Shown here in pieces: positions 57,576 to 64,000 of a DNA stretch of 64,000 nt. The translations under genes were made by a program, and so were the position numbers. Origin of the DNA: Roseovarius sp. MMSF_3350. Lineage in GTDB: Bacteria > Pseudomonadota > Alphaproteobacteria > Rhodobacterales > Rhodobacteraceae. The number at the start of each line of letters is the position of its first letter. Position 1 is the stretch's first letter. The DNA is taken from NCBI RefSeq assembly GCF_030733425.1, contig NZ_JASHIZ010000002.1, positions 124,001 through 188,000 of the forward strand. Reading direction: 5' to 3'. Below the pieces are notes generated by a model, which had not been told where the DNA came from, ran no database searches, and worked only from the letters and a program-made list of their open reading frames with translations.

Positions 57576-58589
57576 TCAAAGCCCCGAGAGGAAGGCCGAG
57601 AGGGCCGTGCCCAGATGATCGGAGACATAGCCGCCCTCCTGCACCAGCACGAGGGGCAGGCCGGTGTCGGCAAGGGTGCGGGCGACGCGGGTGAAGCCGG
57701 GGGTGGTGAGGGCGAGGCCCTTGAAGGGGTCGGCTTCGTGCGCGTCGAGGCCGAGCGCGACGACCAACGCGGTGGTGCCGAAATCGGTGATGCGGGCAAG
57801 GGCGGTGTCGAGCGCGGGGGCATAGCCGTCGTCGCCGGTCCGGCGGGGCAGGGGGAGGTTGAGATTGGCGCCAAGGCCGGAGCCGGCGCCGCGTTCCTGC
57901 GCATGACCCCAGAAGAACGGGTAGAAATCGGACGGGTCGGCGTGGATGGAGACGGTGAGCACGTCGGCGCGGTCGTAGAAGATGCCTTGCGTGCCGTTGC
58001 CGTGATGCACGTCGATATCCAGGATGGCGGGGCGGTGGCCCGCCGCCAGCAGCCGGGCGGCAGCGACGGCGGAGTTGTTGAGGAAGCAAAAGCCGCCGGC
58101 CTGGTCGGCATAGGCGTGGTGGCCGGGCGGACGGCAGAGGGCGTAGGCGTGCGGCGCGCCGGAGGCCACCGCATCGGCGGCGGCGATGGCGCATTGTGCC
58201 GAGGCATAGGCCGCGTTCCAGGTGTGCGGGCCGATGGGGCAGGCGGTGTCGGCCTGGTGATAGCCGGCCTGACCGACAGGGGAGCTGGGGTAGCTGTCCT
58301 GGCGCCTGCGCGGGTGGATATTGGGAACGACCTCGGGCGCGGCGCCGTCGAGAGCCGACCATCGGTCATGGATGGTGCGCAGGAAGGTGAGGTATTCGGC
58401 GCTGTGCACCGCCGCGATCGGGGCGAGGCCGGCATCGGGCGGCGCGGCGAAGGAACAGCCCGCCGCGCTGGCCGCGTCCCTGAGGATGGCGATGCGTTCC
58501 GGGGCCTCGGGCGAAGGTTTCAGAACGCCCTGGTGAAGAAAGGTTTGCGGCGCGTGGTCGGACTGGGCCGAGGCGAGATAGGCGTGCAT
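57576..58589 (-). CDS. Histone-deacetylase-family amidohydrolase
   Basis: A 337-residue zinc deacetylase of the HDAC/acetylpolyamine amidohydrolase fold. The active site shows CRPPGHHAYADQAGGFCFLNN, the metal ligands in LDIDVHHGNGTQGIFYDR, ALGLDAHEADPFKGL and VQEGGYVSDHLG. Bacterial members remove acetyl groups from polyamines or other small amides. ATG 58589 opens the conserved domain; the longer frame adds 22 unrelated residues. It is upstream of phnX on the same strand, 66 bp apart. Confidence 0.92.
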   Translation of the reverse strand: MHAYLASAQSDHAPQTFLHQGVLKPSPEAPERIAILRDAASAAGCSFAAPPDAGLAPIAAVHSAEYLTFLRTIHDRWSALDGAAPEVVPNIHPRRRQDSYPSSPVGQAGYHQADTACPIGPHTWNAAYASAQCAIAAADAVASGAPHAYALCRPPGHHAYADQAGGFCFLNNSAVAAARLLAAGHRPAILDIDVHHGNGTQGIFYDRADVLTVSIHADPSDFYPFFWGHAQERGAGSGLGANLNLPLPRRTGDDGYAPALDTALARITDFGTTALVVALGLDAHEADPFKGLALTTPGFTRVARTLADTGLPLVLVQEGGYVSDHLGTALSAFLSGL

Positions 58590-58951
58590 GATCGGGTCCG
58601 TTTCAGGGCATGTCGTGCGCAGGATAGCGCGGCGCGGCGGGGAATGACACAGCAAGGTCCGGCAAGAATTGGCACGCGTCGGGTAGCGAGTACGGGTCGC
58701 GCGGAGATCACACAGGGTTCACGATATTGTTTTCGCGGGCGAGTGCGGGAGGCGCGATTCTTCGCTTGGAGGTGGAAAATACCGTTTTTTATCAGTGGCA
58801 TAAATGCAGTGTCTGTCAAGGGGTCTACGCAATTCTGGCACGTGCCGGAAGGCCACCGAATGTGACGCAAGAAATTTTTGGGAACCTGGGCGGGGGCAAG
58901 TGGTTCTTACCCCAGATCGCAGCACGGTGCTGCATAGCGAAGGAGATTACA
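58590..58951. other. Intergenic, promoter region of the acidic exported protein
   Basis: 362 bp between divergent genes, AT-richer toward 58740-58880. No gene recognised. Confidence 0.4.
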
Positions 58952-59497
58952 ATGTTTAACCGTACGATTGCACTCGCAGCCGCATTTTCGACCGCAGGCG
59001 CACTTGCCGCTTACGCCGAATCCACCGTTGGCGAAGACGTGACCAACAAGGGTCAGGTCCTGGAAAACGCCGCTGAAGTTGAAGATGGCAACACTGAAAT
59101 CGAAGCGACGACCTATTCCGAAGATGGCGACGACATCGTCGTGATCGGTACGCAAACCTCGGGCTCGGCCGACGAAGGTGTCGATGACGAGGTTGCACAG
59201 GACGAAACCGGTGCGGAAAACACCGAGGGTGAGAACATCCTGCTGATCGCGGAGCCGGGTAAGGAGATCTTTACCGTGACCGGCGACCCGGTGGGCACTG
59301 TGTCCTATACCGAGAACAATGGTGAACTGGGCGGTCTGGTCTTTGTCGACCTTGATCCCGAAGGTGGCTACCAGGTGCCGACTGTCGGTATCCAGGTGAA
59401 GTCGCTGCAGACGACCAACCAAGGCAAGGCGCTGGAGTATGCGTTCACCGTGGACTACCTGCGTGACCGCATCGCCGACGCGATCGCCCGCGGCTAA
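58952..59497 (+). CDS. Acidic exported protein, PRC-barrel-like C-terminus (181 aa)
   Basis: ATG 58952 has a perfect AAGGAG 7 nt upstream. A signal peptide (MFNRTIALAAAFSTAGALAAYA) is followed by ~70 very acidic residues rich in Glu, Asp, Thr. The C-terminal part (IFTVTGDPVGTVSYTENNGELGGLVFVDLDPEGGYQVPTVGIQVKSL) resembles a PRC-barrel fold. It is probably a soluble periplasmic protein. The strong ribosome site and its own terminator suggest high expression. Function unknown. Confidence 0.85.
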   Translation: MFNRTIALAAAFSTAGALAAYAESTVGEDVTNKGQVLENAAEVEDGNTEIEATTYSEDGDDIVVIGTQTSGSADEGVDDEVAQDETGAENTEGENILLIAEPGKEIFTVTGDPVGTVSYTENNGELGGLVFVDLDPEGGYQVPTVGIQVKSLQTTNQGKALEYAFTVDYLRDRIADAIARG

Positions 59498-59521
59498 CGC
59501 CTGAATCGATATGACATAGAG

Positions 59522-59550
59522 GCCGGGGCGTGTATGCGCCCCGGCTTTTT
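59522..59550 (+). terminator. Rho-independent terminator
   Basis: A 9-bp stem GCCGGGGCG/CGCCCCGGC around loop TGTATG is followed by TTTTT. It is 25 bp after the acidic exported protein gene. Confidence 0.9.
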
Positions 59551-59687
59551 CGTGCGTTCGCGACAGTTCGCTTACGGCGCGGGGCGGGACCGAAGATATT
59601 GCCAGCGCGACGGAACAACGCAGGCCATCGCGCGTTGGTGAACAGATCGACGTATCAATCAACAAGAGACATCGTGAGGACATCAAG

Positions 59688-60131
59688 ATGAGCGCCAAGA
59701 CCAAAGCCAAAGAGCTGGTGGAAGACGGCAAGGAAGCCGTGAGCAAGGAAGCCGAAGTTCGCGCGACGCAATTCCGCGATGACGTGGCCGATCACGGCGA
59801 CACCGTTTCGAGCGCGGCGAAGAAGGCCGCGGGGGAATTCGACGATTACGAGGCCGTGCAATCGATCCTGACACAGGCCGGAGCGGCCGTTGAGGACGCG
59901 ACCAACCGGCTGCGCGAGCGGTCCATTCCGGACCTTGTCGAAGACGTTTCGACATTTGCCCGGCGCAACCCGCTGCTTTTTCTGGGCGGCGCCGCGCTGG
60001 CCGGGTTTGCCGCAGCGCGGTTCCTGAGCGCCAGTGCGCCGAAGGATGACGGCCCCGAACTGATCGCAGCTGACGAGGATGTCTGGTCGGGCTACCTGCC
60101 CGAAAGTTCGAGCGCGGGGACGCAAGACTGA
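59688..60131 (+). CDS. YqjD/ElaB-like membrane-anchored protein
   Basis: 147 residues. The N-terminal ~90 residues are a charged amphipathic helix region (KTKAKELVEDGKEAVSKEAEV...). A single membrane helix follows, RRNPLLFLGGAALAGFAAARFL, and a short acidic tail. This resembles YqjD/ElaB-type inner-membrane proteins, some of which bind ribosomes. The last base of its stop codon is the first base of the next gene's ATG. First gene of a six-gene operon. Confidence 0.8.
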   Translation: MSAKTKAKELVEDGKEAVSKEAEVRATQFRDDVADHGDTVSSAAKKAAGEFDDYEAVQSILTQAGAAVEDATNRLRERSIPDLVEDVSTFARRNPLLFLGGAALAGFAAARFLSASAPKDDGPELIAADEDVWSGYLPESSSAGTQD

Positions 60132-60547
60132 TGAAGGACGCCCCCAAACCACCGTTCGGCGTGGTGGTGGCCCGCATCCTGCGTGAAGCGCGGGGGCTGC
60201 TGTCCGCCCATACCGACCTGGCGCAGCGAGAGTTGCGCCAGAACCTGCGGTCGGCCAAGGCGGGATTGATCCTGATCGCCGCGGCGCTGCTGTTTGCACT
60301 TGTCAGCGTTCATGCGCTGGGCGTCGTGGCCGTGCTGGCGCTGGCCGATATGGGCCTCGGGCTGGGAACCGCCGCAGCCATCGTGTTCGGGGTGTTCGTC
60401 GTGCTGACGATCATACTGGGCGCAATCGGGATGCGGTGCCTTTCGGCCCGCGCGATGCTGCCCCGGCGCACGATCGAAAGCCTGAAATCCGACATTGCAT
60501 TATTCGAGGAGAGTCACAATGACCGCGAAGTCTATGGAAAAGCTTGA
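60131..60547 (+). CDS. Holin-like/DUF1469-type membrane protein
   Basis: 138 residues with two long membrane helices (AGLILIAAALLFALVSVHALGVVAVLALADMG and GTAAAIVFGVFVVLTIILGAIGM), as in the Phage_holin_3_6 family. Despite the name, chromosomal members sit in envelope-stress operons with YqjD-like and DUF3618 proteins, as here. The gene overlaps the next one by 29 bp. Confidence 0.85.
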   Translation: MKDAPKPPFGVVVARILREARGLLSAHTDLAQRELRQNLRSAKAGLILIAAALLFALVSVHALGVVAVLALADMGLGLGTAAAIVFGVFVVLTIILGAIGMRCLSARAMLPRRTIESLKSDIALFEESHNDREVYGKA

Positions 60548-61286
60548 AAAAGACGCAGAGCAACATCGTGCCGGGCTGGCGGACGCCATCGGGGATTTCG
60601 CCCACGCGGTGAACCCCGGACGTCTTGGCCGCCAAGCCATCGACGATGCCGCGGAATTCGGACGCAGTGCCACGCACAGCATTACGCAATCGGCCAAGGA
60701 CAACCCTGTGGGCCTTGCACTGGTGGGCATTGGCGCGGCGATCATCGTGGCCGGCGGTGCGGCGCATCAGAAGGGCGCATTCTCCGGTATGGGCCGCAGC
60801 TCGGACGGGTTGAGCCAGGACGAGCGTATCGCCCGCGCGGCGGAGCGCAACGCCCGGCGCACCCATATCGCCGCAGGCCGTCTTTCCGCCTCGGCAACAC
60901 GGATGCGCAAGATGCTGCACAATGGCCTGGACCGCCTTGGACCGGAAGCGCGGGATCGTGTGATTTCGTTGCGGCTCAAGGCCGTCGACGCGCAGGAGGC
61001 CGCAGAGCGGTATGCCCGCGGAGCGGCAAACTCGGCAGTCGAGACCCACAACTCGCAGCCGCTGATCACGGGGCTCGTGGCGGCAGGCATCGGCGGGATG
61101 CTGGGCGCGCTTCTGCCCAGCACGCGCCGCGAGGCAGAGATCATGGGCGCCCGTCGGGATGCATTCCTGCGCGCGGCCGAGGAACGCCTGAGGGCGGAGA
61201 TCTCGGAGCTGGAGACCAAGGGCAAGGCAGCGGTCAACGAAGCGGTCCGTGCCGGAACCGAACAGTTCCAGTCCAAGACCGGCTGA
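60519..61286 (+). CDS. DUF3618-domain protein
   Basis: 255 residues. The N-terminal DUF3618 pattern (EKLEKDAEQHRAGLADAIGDFAHAVNPGRL) is followed by a membrane segment (NPVGLALVGIGAAIIVAGGAA), a long basic helical region, and a second hydrophobic stretch (QPLITGLVAAGIGGMLGALL). GAGGAGAG precedes ATG 60519 inside the end of the holin-like gene. It is a probable inner-membrane structural or stress protein; no enzyme activity is implied. Confidence 0.85.
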   Translation: MTAKSMEKLEKDAEQHRAGLADAIGDFAHAVNPGRLGRQAIDDAAEFGRSATHSITQSAKDNPVGLALVGIGAAIIVAGGAAHQKGAFSGMGRSSDGLSQDERIARAAERNARRTHIAAGRLSASATRMRKMLHNGLDRLGPEARDRVISLRLKAVDAQEAAERYARGAANSAVETHNSQPLITGLVAAGIGGMLGALLPSTRREAEIMGARRDAFLRAAEERLRAEISELETKGKAAVNEAVRAGTEQFQSKTG

Positions 61287-61307
61287 GAGTAAATACCCAA
61301 GGTGGTA

Positions 61308-62324
61308 ATGGATCACGCCCCATCGAAGCTGGTACGTGCCTGTCTTCTGATACTGACCTTTCTCGCCGTGGTCGCCGCGGCCAAGATGGCACAGAACCTC
61401 TTGGCCCCGGCGACCTTGGCGATCGTGCTGGGCGTGGTTCTGTCGCCCTTGGCTGCGCGTCTGGAGAATATGGGCGTGCCGCGCGCCGTCAGTGCGGCGC
61501 TGGCCTTGCTGACGGCAGCCGCGATGATATTCGTGCTGCTGGCGATGCTGGGCCCGGTGCTGTCAGCACTGGCCGACCAGGTGCCGCGCATCCAGCAGCA
61601 GTTCCGGGGATGGCTGAACGAGCTGACCTATATGCTGCGCAGCATAGGGGGCATCAGCTTCGATCTGGAGCGTACGATTTCGGAAGGTGGCGAGGACGCC
61701 GTGGAAGAGGCGATTCCGTCGGTTGTCGAGGCGCTGTGGCTGGCGCCGAACCTGTTGGCCCAGCTTTTGATCTTTGCCGGGACGCTGTTCTTTTTCCTGC
61801 TGACGCGTGACGAGCTGTATTCGGCCGTGCCGCACTTCAAGGTATCGCTCAAGCACGCGGACCAGGCGGTGGCCTATTATTTCGTCACCATCACGCTGAT
61901 CAATTTCGGGCTGGGCGTGGCGCTGTGCGGGTTGCTGCTGCTTATCGGCCTGCCCAACCCGATGCTTTGGGGAGCGGCGGCGTTCCTGGCCAATTTCGTA
62001 TTGTACCTGGGGCCGCTGGCCATCGCTTTCTCGTTGCTCATGGCGGGACTGGTGACGTTCAGCTCGGCCTATGCGCTTGTGCCGCCGGTCGCTTTCCTGT
62101 GTCTGAACGCGATCGAAGCCCAGTTCGTGACCCCTGCGCTTGTCGGCAAGCGGATGAGCGTCAACCCGTTGATCGTTTTCCTGTCCATCGTATTCGGACT
62201 GTGGCTTTGGGGGCCGCTTGGCGGTATCGTCGCGCTGCCCGTGGTGATTTGGGTCTATGCCCTTGTCTCTGCACAATCCAAGCGCGGCACGGCGTCCGAA
62301 TACAAGATGGAACAGGTTGCATGA
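61308..62324 (+). CDS. AI-2E family transporter-like permease
   Basis: 338 residues with about eight helices and the AI-2E/PerM signature: TLAIVLGVVLSPLAARLENMGVPRAVSAALAL, a cytoplasmic segment, then LPNPMLWGAAAFLANFVLYLGPL and FVTPALVGKRMSVNPLIVFLSIVFGLWLWGPLGGIVALPV. Family members export small molecules or ions; the autoinducer role does not hold for most. AAGGTGG lies just before ATG 61308 (GTG at 61302 is an alternative). It overlaps the amidoligase gene by 4 nt, so it may carry that enzyme's product. Confidence 0.88.
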   Translation: MDHAPSKLVRACLLILTFLAVVAAAKMAQNLLAPATLAIVLGVVLSPLAARLENMGVPRAVSAALALLTAAAMIFVLLAMLGPVLSALADQVPRIQQQFRGWLNELTYMLRSIGGISFDLERTISEGGEDAVEEAIPSVVEALWLAPNLLAQLLIFAGTLFFFLLTRDELYSAVPHFKVSLKHADQAVAYYFVTITLINFGLGVALCGLLLLIGLPNPMLWGAAAFLANFVLYLGPLAIAFSLLMAGLVTFSSAYALVPPVAFLCLNAIEAQFVTPALVGKRMSVNPLIVFLSIVFGLWLWGPLGGIVALPVVIWVYALVSAQSKRGTASEYKMEQVA

Positions 62325-63292
62325 CATGGCAGGACACTGAAGCATATCATTTTGCGCCCCTGCCGGTGGAGACCAACCCACGGGGTGAATTGCGACGCGT
62401 CGGGATCGAGGTGGAGTTCTCGGGCCTGTGCGAGCGAAAGGCGGCGTCGATCCTGCAGGATCTACTTGGCGGCACGCTGGAGGACACCGATTCCCACCTT
62501 CTGATCGTGCGGGGCAGTACGCTTGGCGATCTGGAGATCGAACTGGACACCAGCCTGGGCAAGAAGAAGGGCGGCGGGGTGGCCGGCGTGCCGGTCAAGG
62601 AACTGCTGCGCGGGCTGGTGCCGGTGGAGATCGTGACGGCCCCCCTGGTGCCCGACGAGGTGGCGCGGTTCGACGCGGTCATTCCCGCCCTCCGCGACGC
62701 CGGGGCGAGCGGATCGCGCAATGGCGTGTTCCTTGGGTTCGGTGTGCATCTGAACGTCGAGGTGGTTGCGCCGGCGGACCCGCACACGCTGCGCACGGTT
62801 CGGGCCTTTGGCCTGCTGGACCCGGTGCTGCGGGCGGAGAAGGGCATCGATGTCACGCGGCGCATGCTGCCTTTCGTCAACGCCTGGCCGCGGGCACTGG
62901 TCGACGATCTGGTCGCGGAAAAGCCGGACAGCCTGGAATTGCTGATCGACCTGATCGACCCGCATGTGCGCACCCGCAATCACGCGCTGGACCTGCTGCC
63001 GTTGCTGAAGCACGCGCGGCCGAGGCTGTTCGAGGCGAGCTATCCCGATGAACGCAGCACGAAGGCGCGGCCGGCGTTACATTTTCGTCTTCCCGACAGC
63101 CGGATCAACGAGACGGGCTGGTCGTTGCAGGAGCCATGGGAGATGTGGCGGCTGGTCGAGGAGGTTGCCGCGTCCGAGCAGTTGGAGGCGCTGGAGGAAG
63201 CCTGGCGGGACCATTCCCGATCGGGGGGCTTGCGGCGCGAAAGCGCGTGGGTGCGGATCGCGGCCGACGTGCTGGGCAGAGACAAGCTGTGA
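62321..63292 (+). CDS. Putative amidoligase (ATP-dependent carboxylate-amine ligase fold)
   Basis: A 323-residue protein of the amidoligase_2 family, relatives of glutamine synthetase and gamma-glutamylcysteine synthetase. RRVGIEVEFSGL at ~24-35 gives the metal-binding glutamates, and LEIELDTSLG and RNGVFLGFGVHLNVEV follow; a distal HFRLPDSRINE contains likely substrate-binding residues. Such enzymes are predicted to join amino acids or peptides by amide bonds. ATG overlaps the permease stop, and its stop overlaps the GTG of the amidotransferase-like gene. The product is unknown. Confidence 0.85.
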   Translation: MTWQDTEAYHFAPLPVETNPRGELRRVGIEVEFSGLCERKAASILQDLLGGTLEDTDSHLLIVRGSTLGDLEIELDTSLGKKKGGGVAGVPVKELLRGLVPVEIVTAPLVPDEVARFDAVIPALRDAGASGSRNGVFLGFGVHLNVEVVAPADPHTLRTVRAFGLLDPVLRAEKGIDVTRRMLPFVNAWPRALVDDLVAEKPDSLELLIDLIDPHVRTRNHALDLLPLLKHARPRLFEASYPDERSTKARPALHFRLPDSRINETGWSLQEPWEMWRLVEEVAASEQLEALEEAWRDHSRSGGLRRESAWVRIAADVLGRDKL

Positions 63293-63999
63293 GCCGTCCG
63301 GTGATTGCCGTGACCACCTCGGAGCGGTCGGGGTGGCGGATCTTTCCGCTGGTGTGGTTCAACCTGTGGCTGGCCGGGGCGAAGGCCGTGCGCTGGGGCG
63401 TGGGACGGCCCGCAGCCCTGGCGGAGGTCGACGGGCTGATCATCGGAGGCGGCGACGATGTGGGGCCGGAGCTTTACGGTGGGGTGCTGGGCATTTCGGC
63501 CACGCTGGACCGGGCGCGGGATACGCTGGAACGCAAGTTGGCCACCGATGCGCTGGCGCAGGGGGTTCCTGTATTGGGAATCTGCCGCGGCGCGCAGATG
63601 ATGAACGTGGCGCTGGGCGGGACGCTGGACCAGAACGCCTGGCAGACCTTCGGCAAGGCCGAGAAGATCAAGACGGTTCTGCCCAAGCGCGACGTGGAGG
63701 TCGCGCCGGAAACCCATCTTGCGCGGATCTGCGGACCCGGCCCGATGCGGGTGAACGCGCTGCACACCCAGGCGGTTCAGGATCTGGGCCGGGGATTGAG
63801 GGTGGCGGCGCGGGACACGCACGGGATGATCCAGGCGGTGGAGCGCAGGGAAGATCCGTTTGCGCTGGGGGTTCAGTGGCACCCCGAGCATTTGTTCTAT
63901 GCCAAGCGGCAGCGGCTGCTGTTCAGGGCGCTTGTATCCGCCGCGCTGGCCTATCGCGCGTCTCAGGCACAGGTCGCGGCAGTGCTGGAGCGGGCATGA
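63289..63999 (+). CDS. Class I glutamine-amidotransferase-like gamma-glutamyl hydrolase (C26/PuuD-like)
   Basis: 236 residues with GTG start at 63289 overlapping the amidoligase stop. The catalytic Cys is in VLGICRGAQMMNVALGG and the His-x-Glu in GVQWHPEHL; an oxyanion strand GLIIGGGDDVGPELY precedes them. PuuD-like enzymes cleave gamma-glutamyl amides. Pairing with an amidoligase suggests it either supplies ammonia or removes a gamma-glutamyl protecting group from the ligase product. It is complete in the window, ending 1 bp before the right edge. Confidence 0.92.
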   Translation: MSRPVIAVTTSERSGWRIFPLVWFNLWLAGAKAVRWGVGRPAALAEVDGLIIGGGDDVGPELYGGVLGISATLDRARDTLERKLATDALAQGVPVLGICRGAQMMNVALGGTLDQNAWQTFGKAEKIKTVLPKRDVEVAPETHLARICGPGPMRVNALHTQAVQDLGRGLRVAARDTHGMIQAVERREDPFALGVQWHPEHLFYAKRQRLLFRALVSAALAYRASQAQVAAVLERA

Positions 64000-64000
64000 A

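Noticed and set aside
57615-58865. Plus-strand 416-codon frame
   Set aside because: Gly/Val/Ala-rich shadow antisense to the HDAC-like gene, which has all its metal-binding motifs.

Overview
The window reads as the chromosome of a Rhodobacterales (Roseobacter-group) alphaproteobacterium. Base composition is GC-rich. The right half carries genes in forms typical of that group: a long DnaE, split HisZ/HisG histidine genes, a BmpA-type ABC transporter, a GcvT-fused dimethylglycine-dehydrogenase-like enzyme, a coding-linked SlyX, and a DUF3618/holin-like/YqjD-like envelope operon. Family assignments come from reading motifs by eye; no database search was run.

A tRNA-Gln gene (30862-30936, minus strand) divides the window into two parts. 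Left of it (1-30.86 kb) is an accessory region of short regulator-plus-enzyme cassettes, decayed genes and mobile-element debris. It holds: a LysR fragment; a translationally coupled cold-shock gene pair; a TetR-controlled AhpD-like/DUF1348 pair; a catabolic block (GlxA-type and GntR regulators, DapA-like lyase, aldehyde dehydrogenase, FAD oxidoreductase, a frameshifted SDR and a non-pyrrolysine MttB homologue); a four-gene glycosyltransferase/methyltransferase/flippase-like/membrane-protein operon; an azoreductase-YHS-isochorismatase group with a truncated third AhpD-like gene; an inverted second copy of the AhpD-like/DUF1348 pair beside an AraC regulator; a BASS transporter; and a membrane-spermidine-synthase fusion without a normal start codon. 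Next to the tRNA lie GC hairpin repeats, remnants of two transposases, and an integrase pseudogene broken by one stop codon and several frameshifts. This looks like an old island integrated at the tRNA 3' end.

From 31 to 53.7 kb the genes look like backbone: SH3 protein, 2-hydroxyacid dehydrogenase, gamma-glutamyltransferase, a 568-residue unknown, the FAD/GcvT enzyme, GH25 lysozyme, DUF938, BMP-type ABC transporter, dnaE, a lipoprotein, slyX, and hisS-hisZ-hisG with 4-nt overlaps. A 21-bp hairpin element occurs twice between genes (39039, 40530), and a relative sits in frame inside dnaE (48137).

From 53.9 to 56.4 kb is a small insertion. It has a broken IS1595-like transposase and an MFS transporter/TetR pair with a perfect 24-bp palindromic operator, and it abuts a 5'-truncated DUF4166 gene. 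After phosphonoacetaldehyde hydrolase and an HDAC-like deacetylase, the window ends with an acidic exported protein and a compact operon (59688-63999) of envelope proteins, an AI-2E-family permease, a putative amidoligase and a class I glutamine-amidotransferase-like hydrolase. That last amidoligase/hydrolase pair and the polyprenyl-glycan-like operon at 13.4-17.7 kb are the best candidates for undescribed chemistry.
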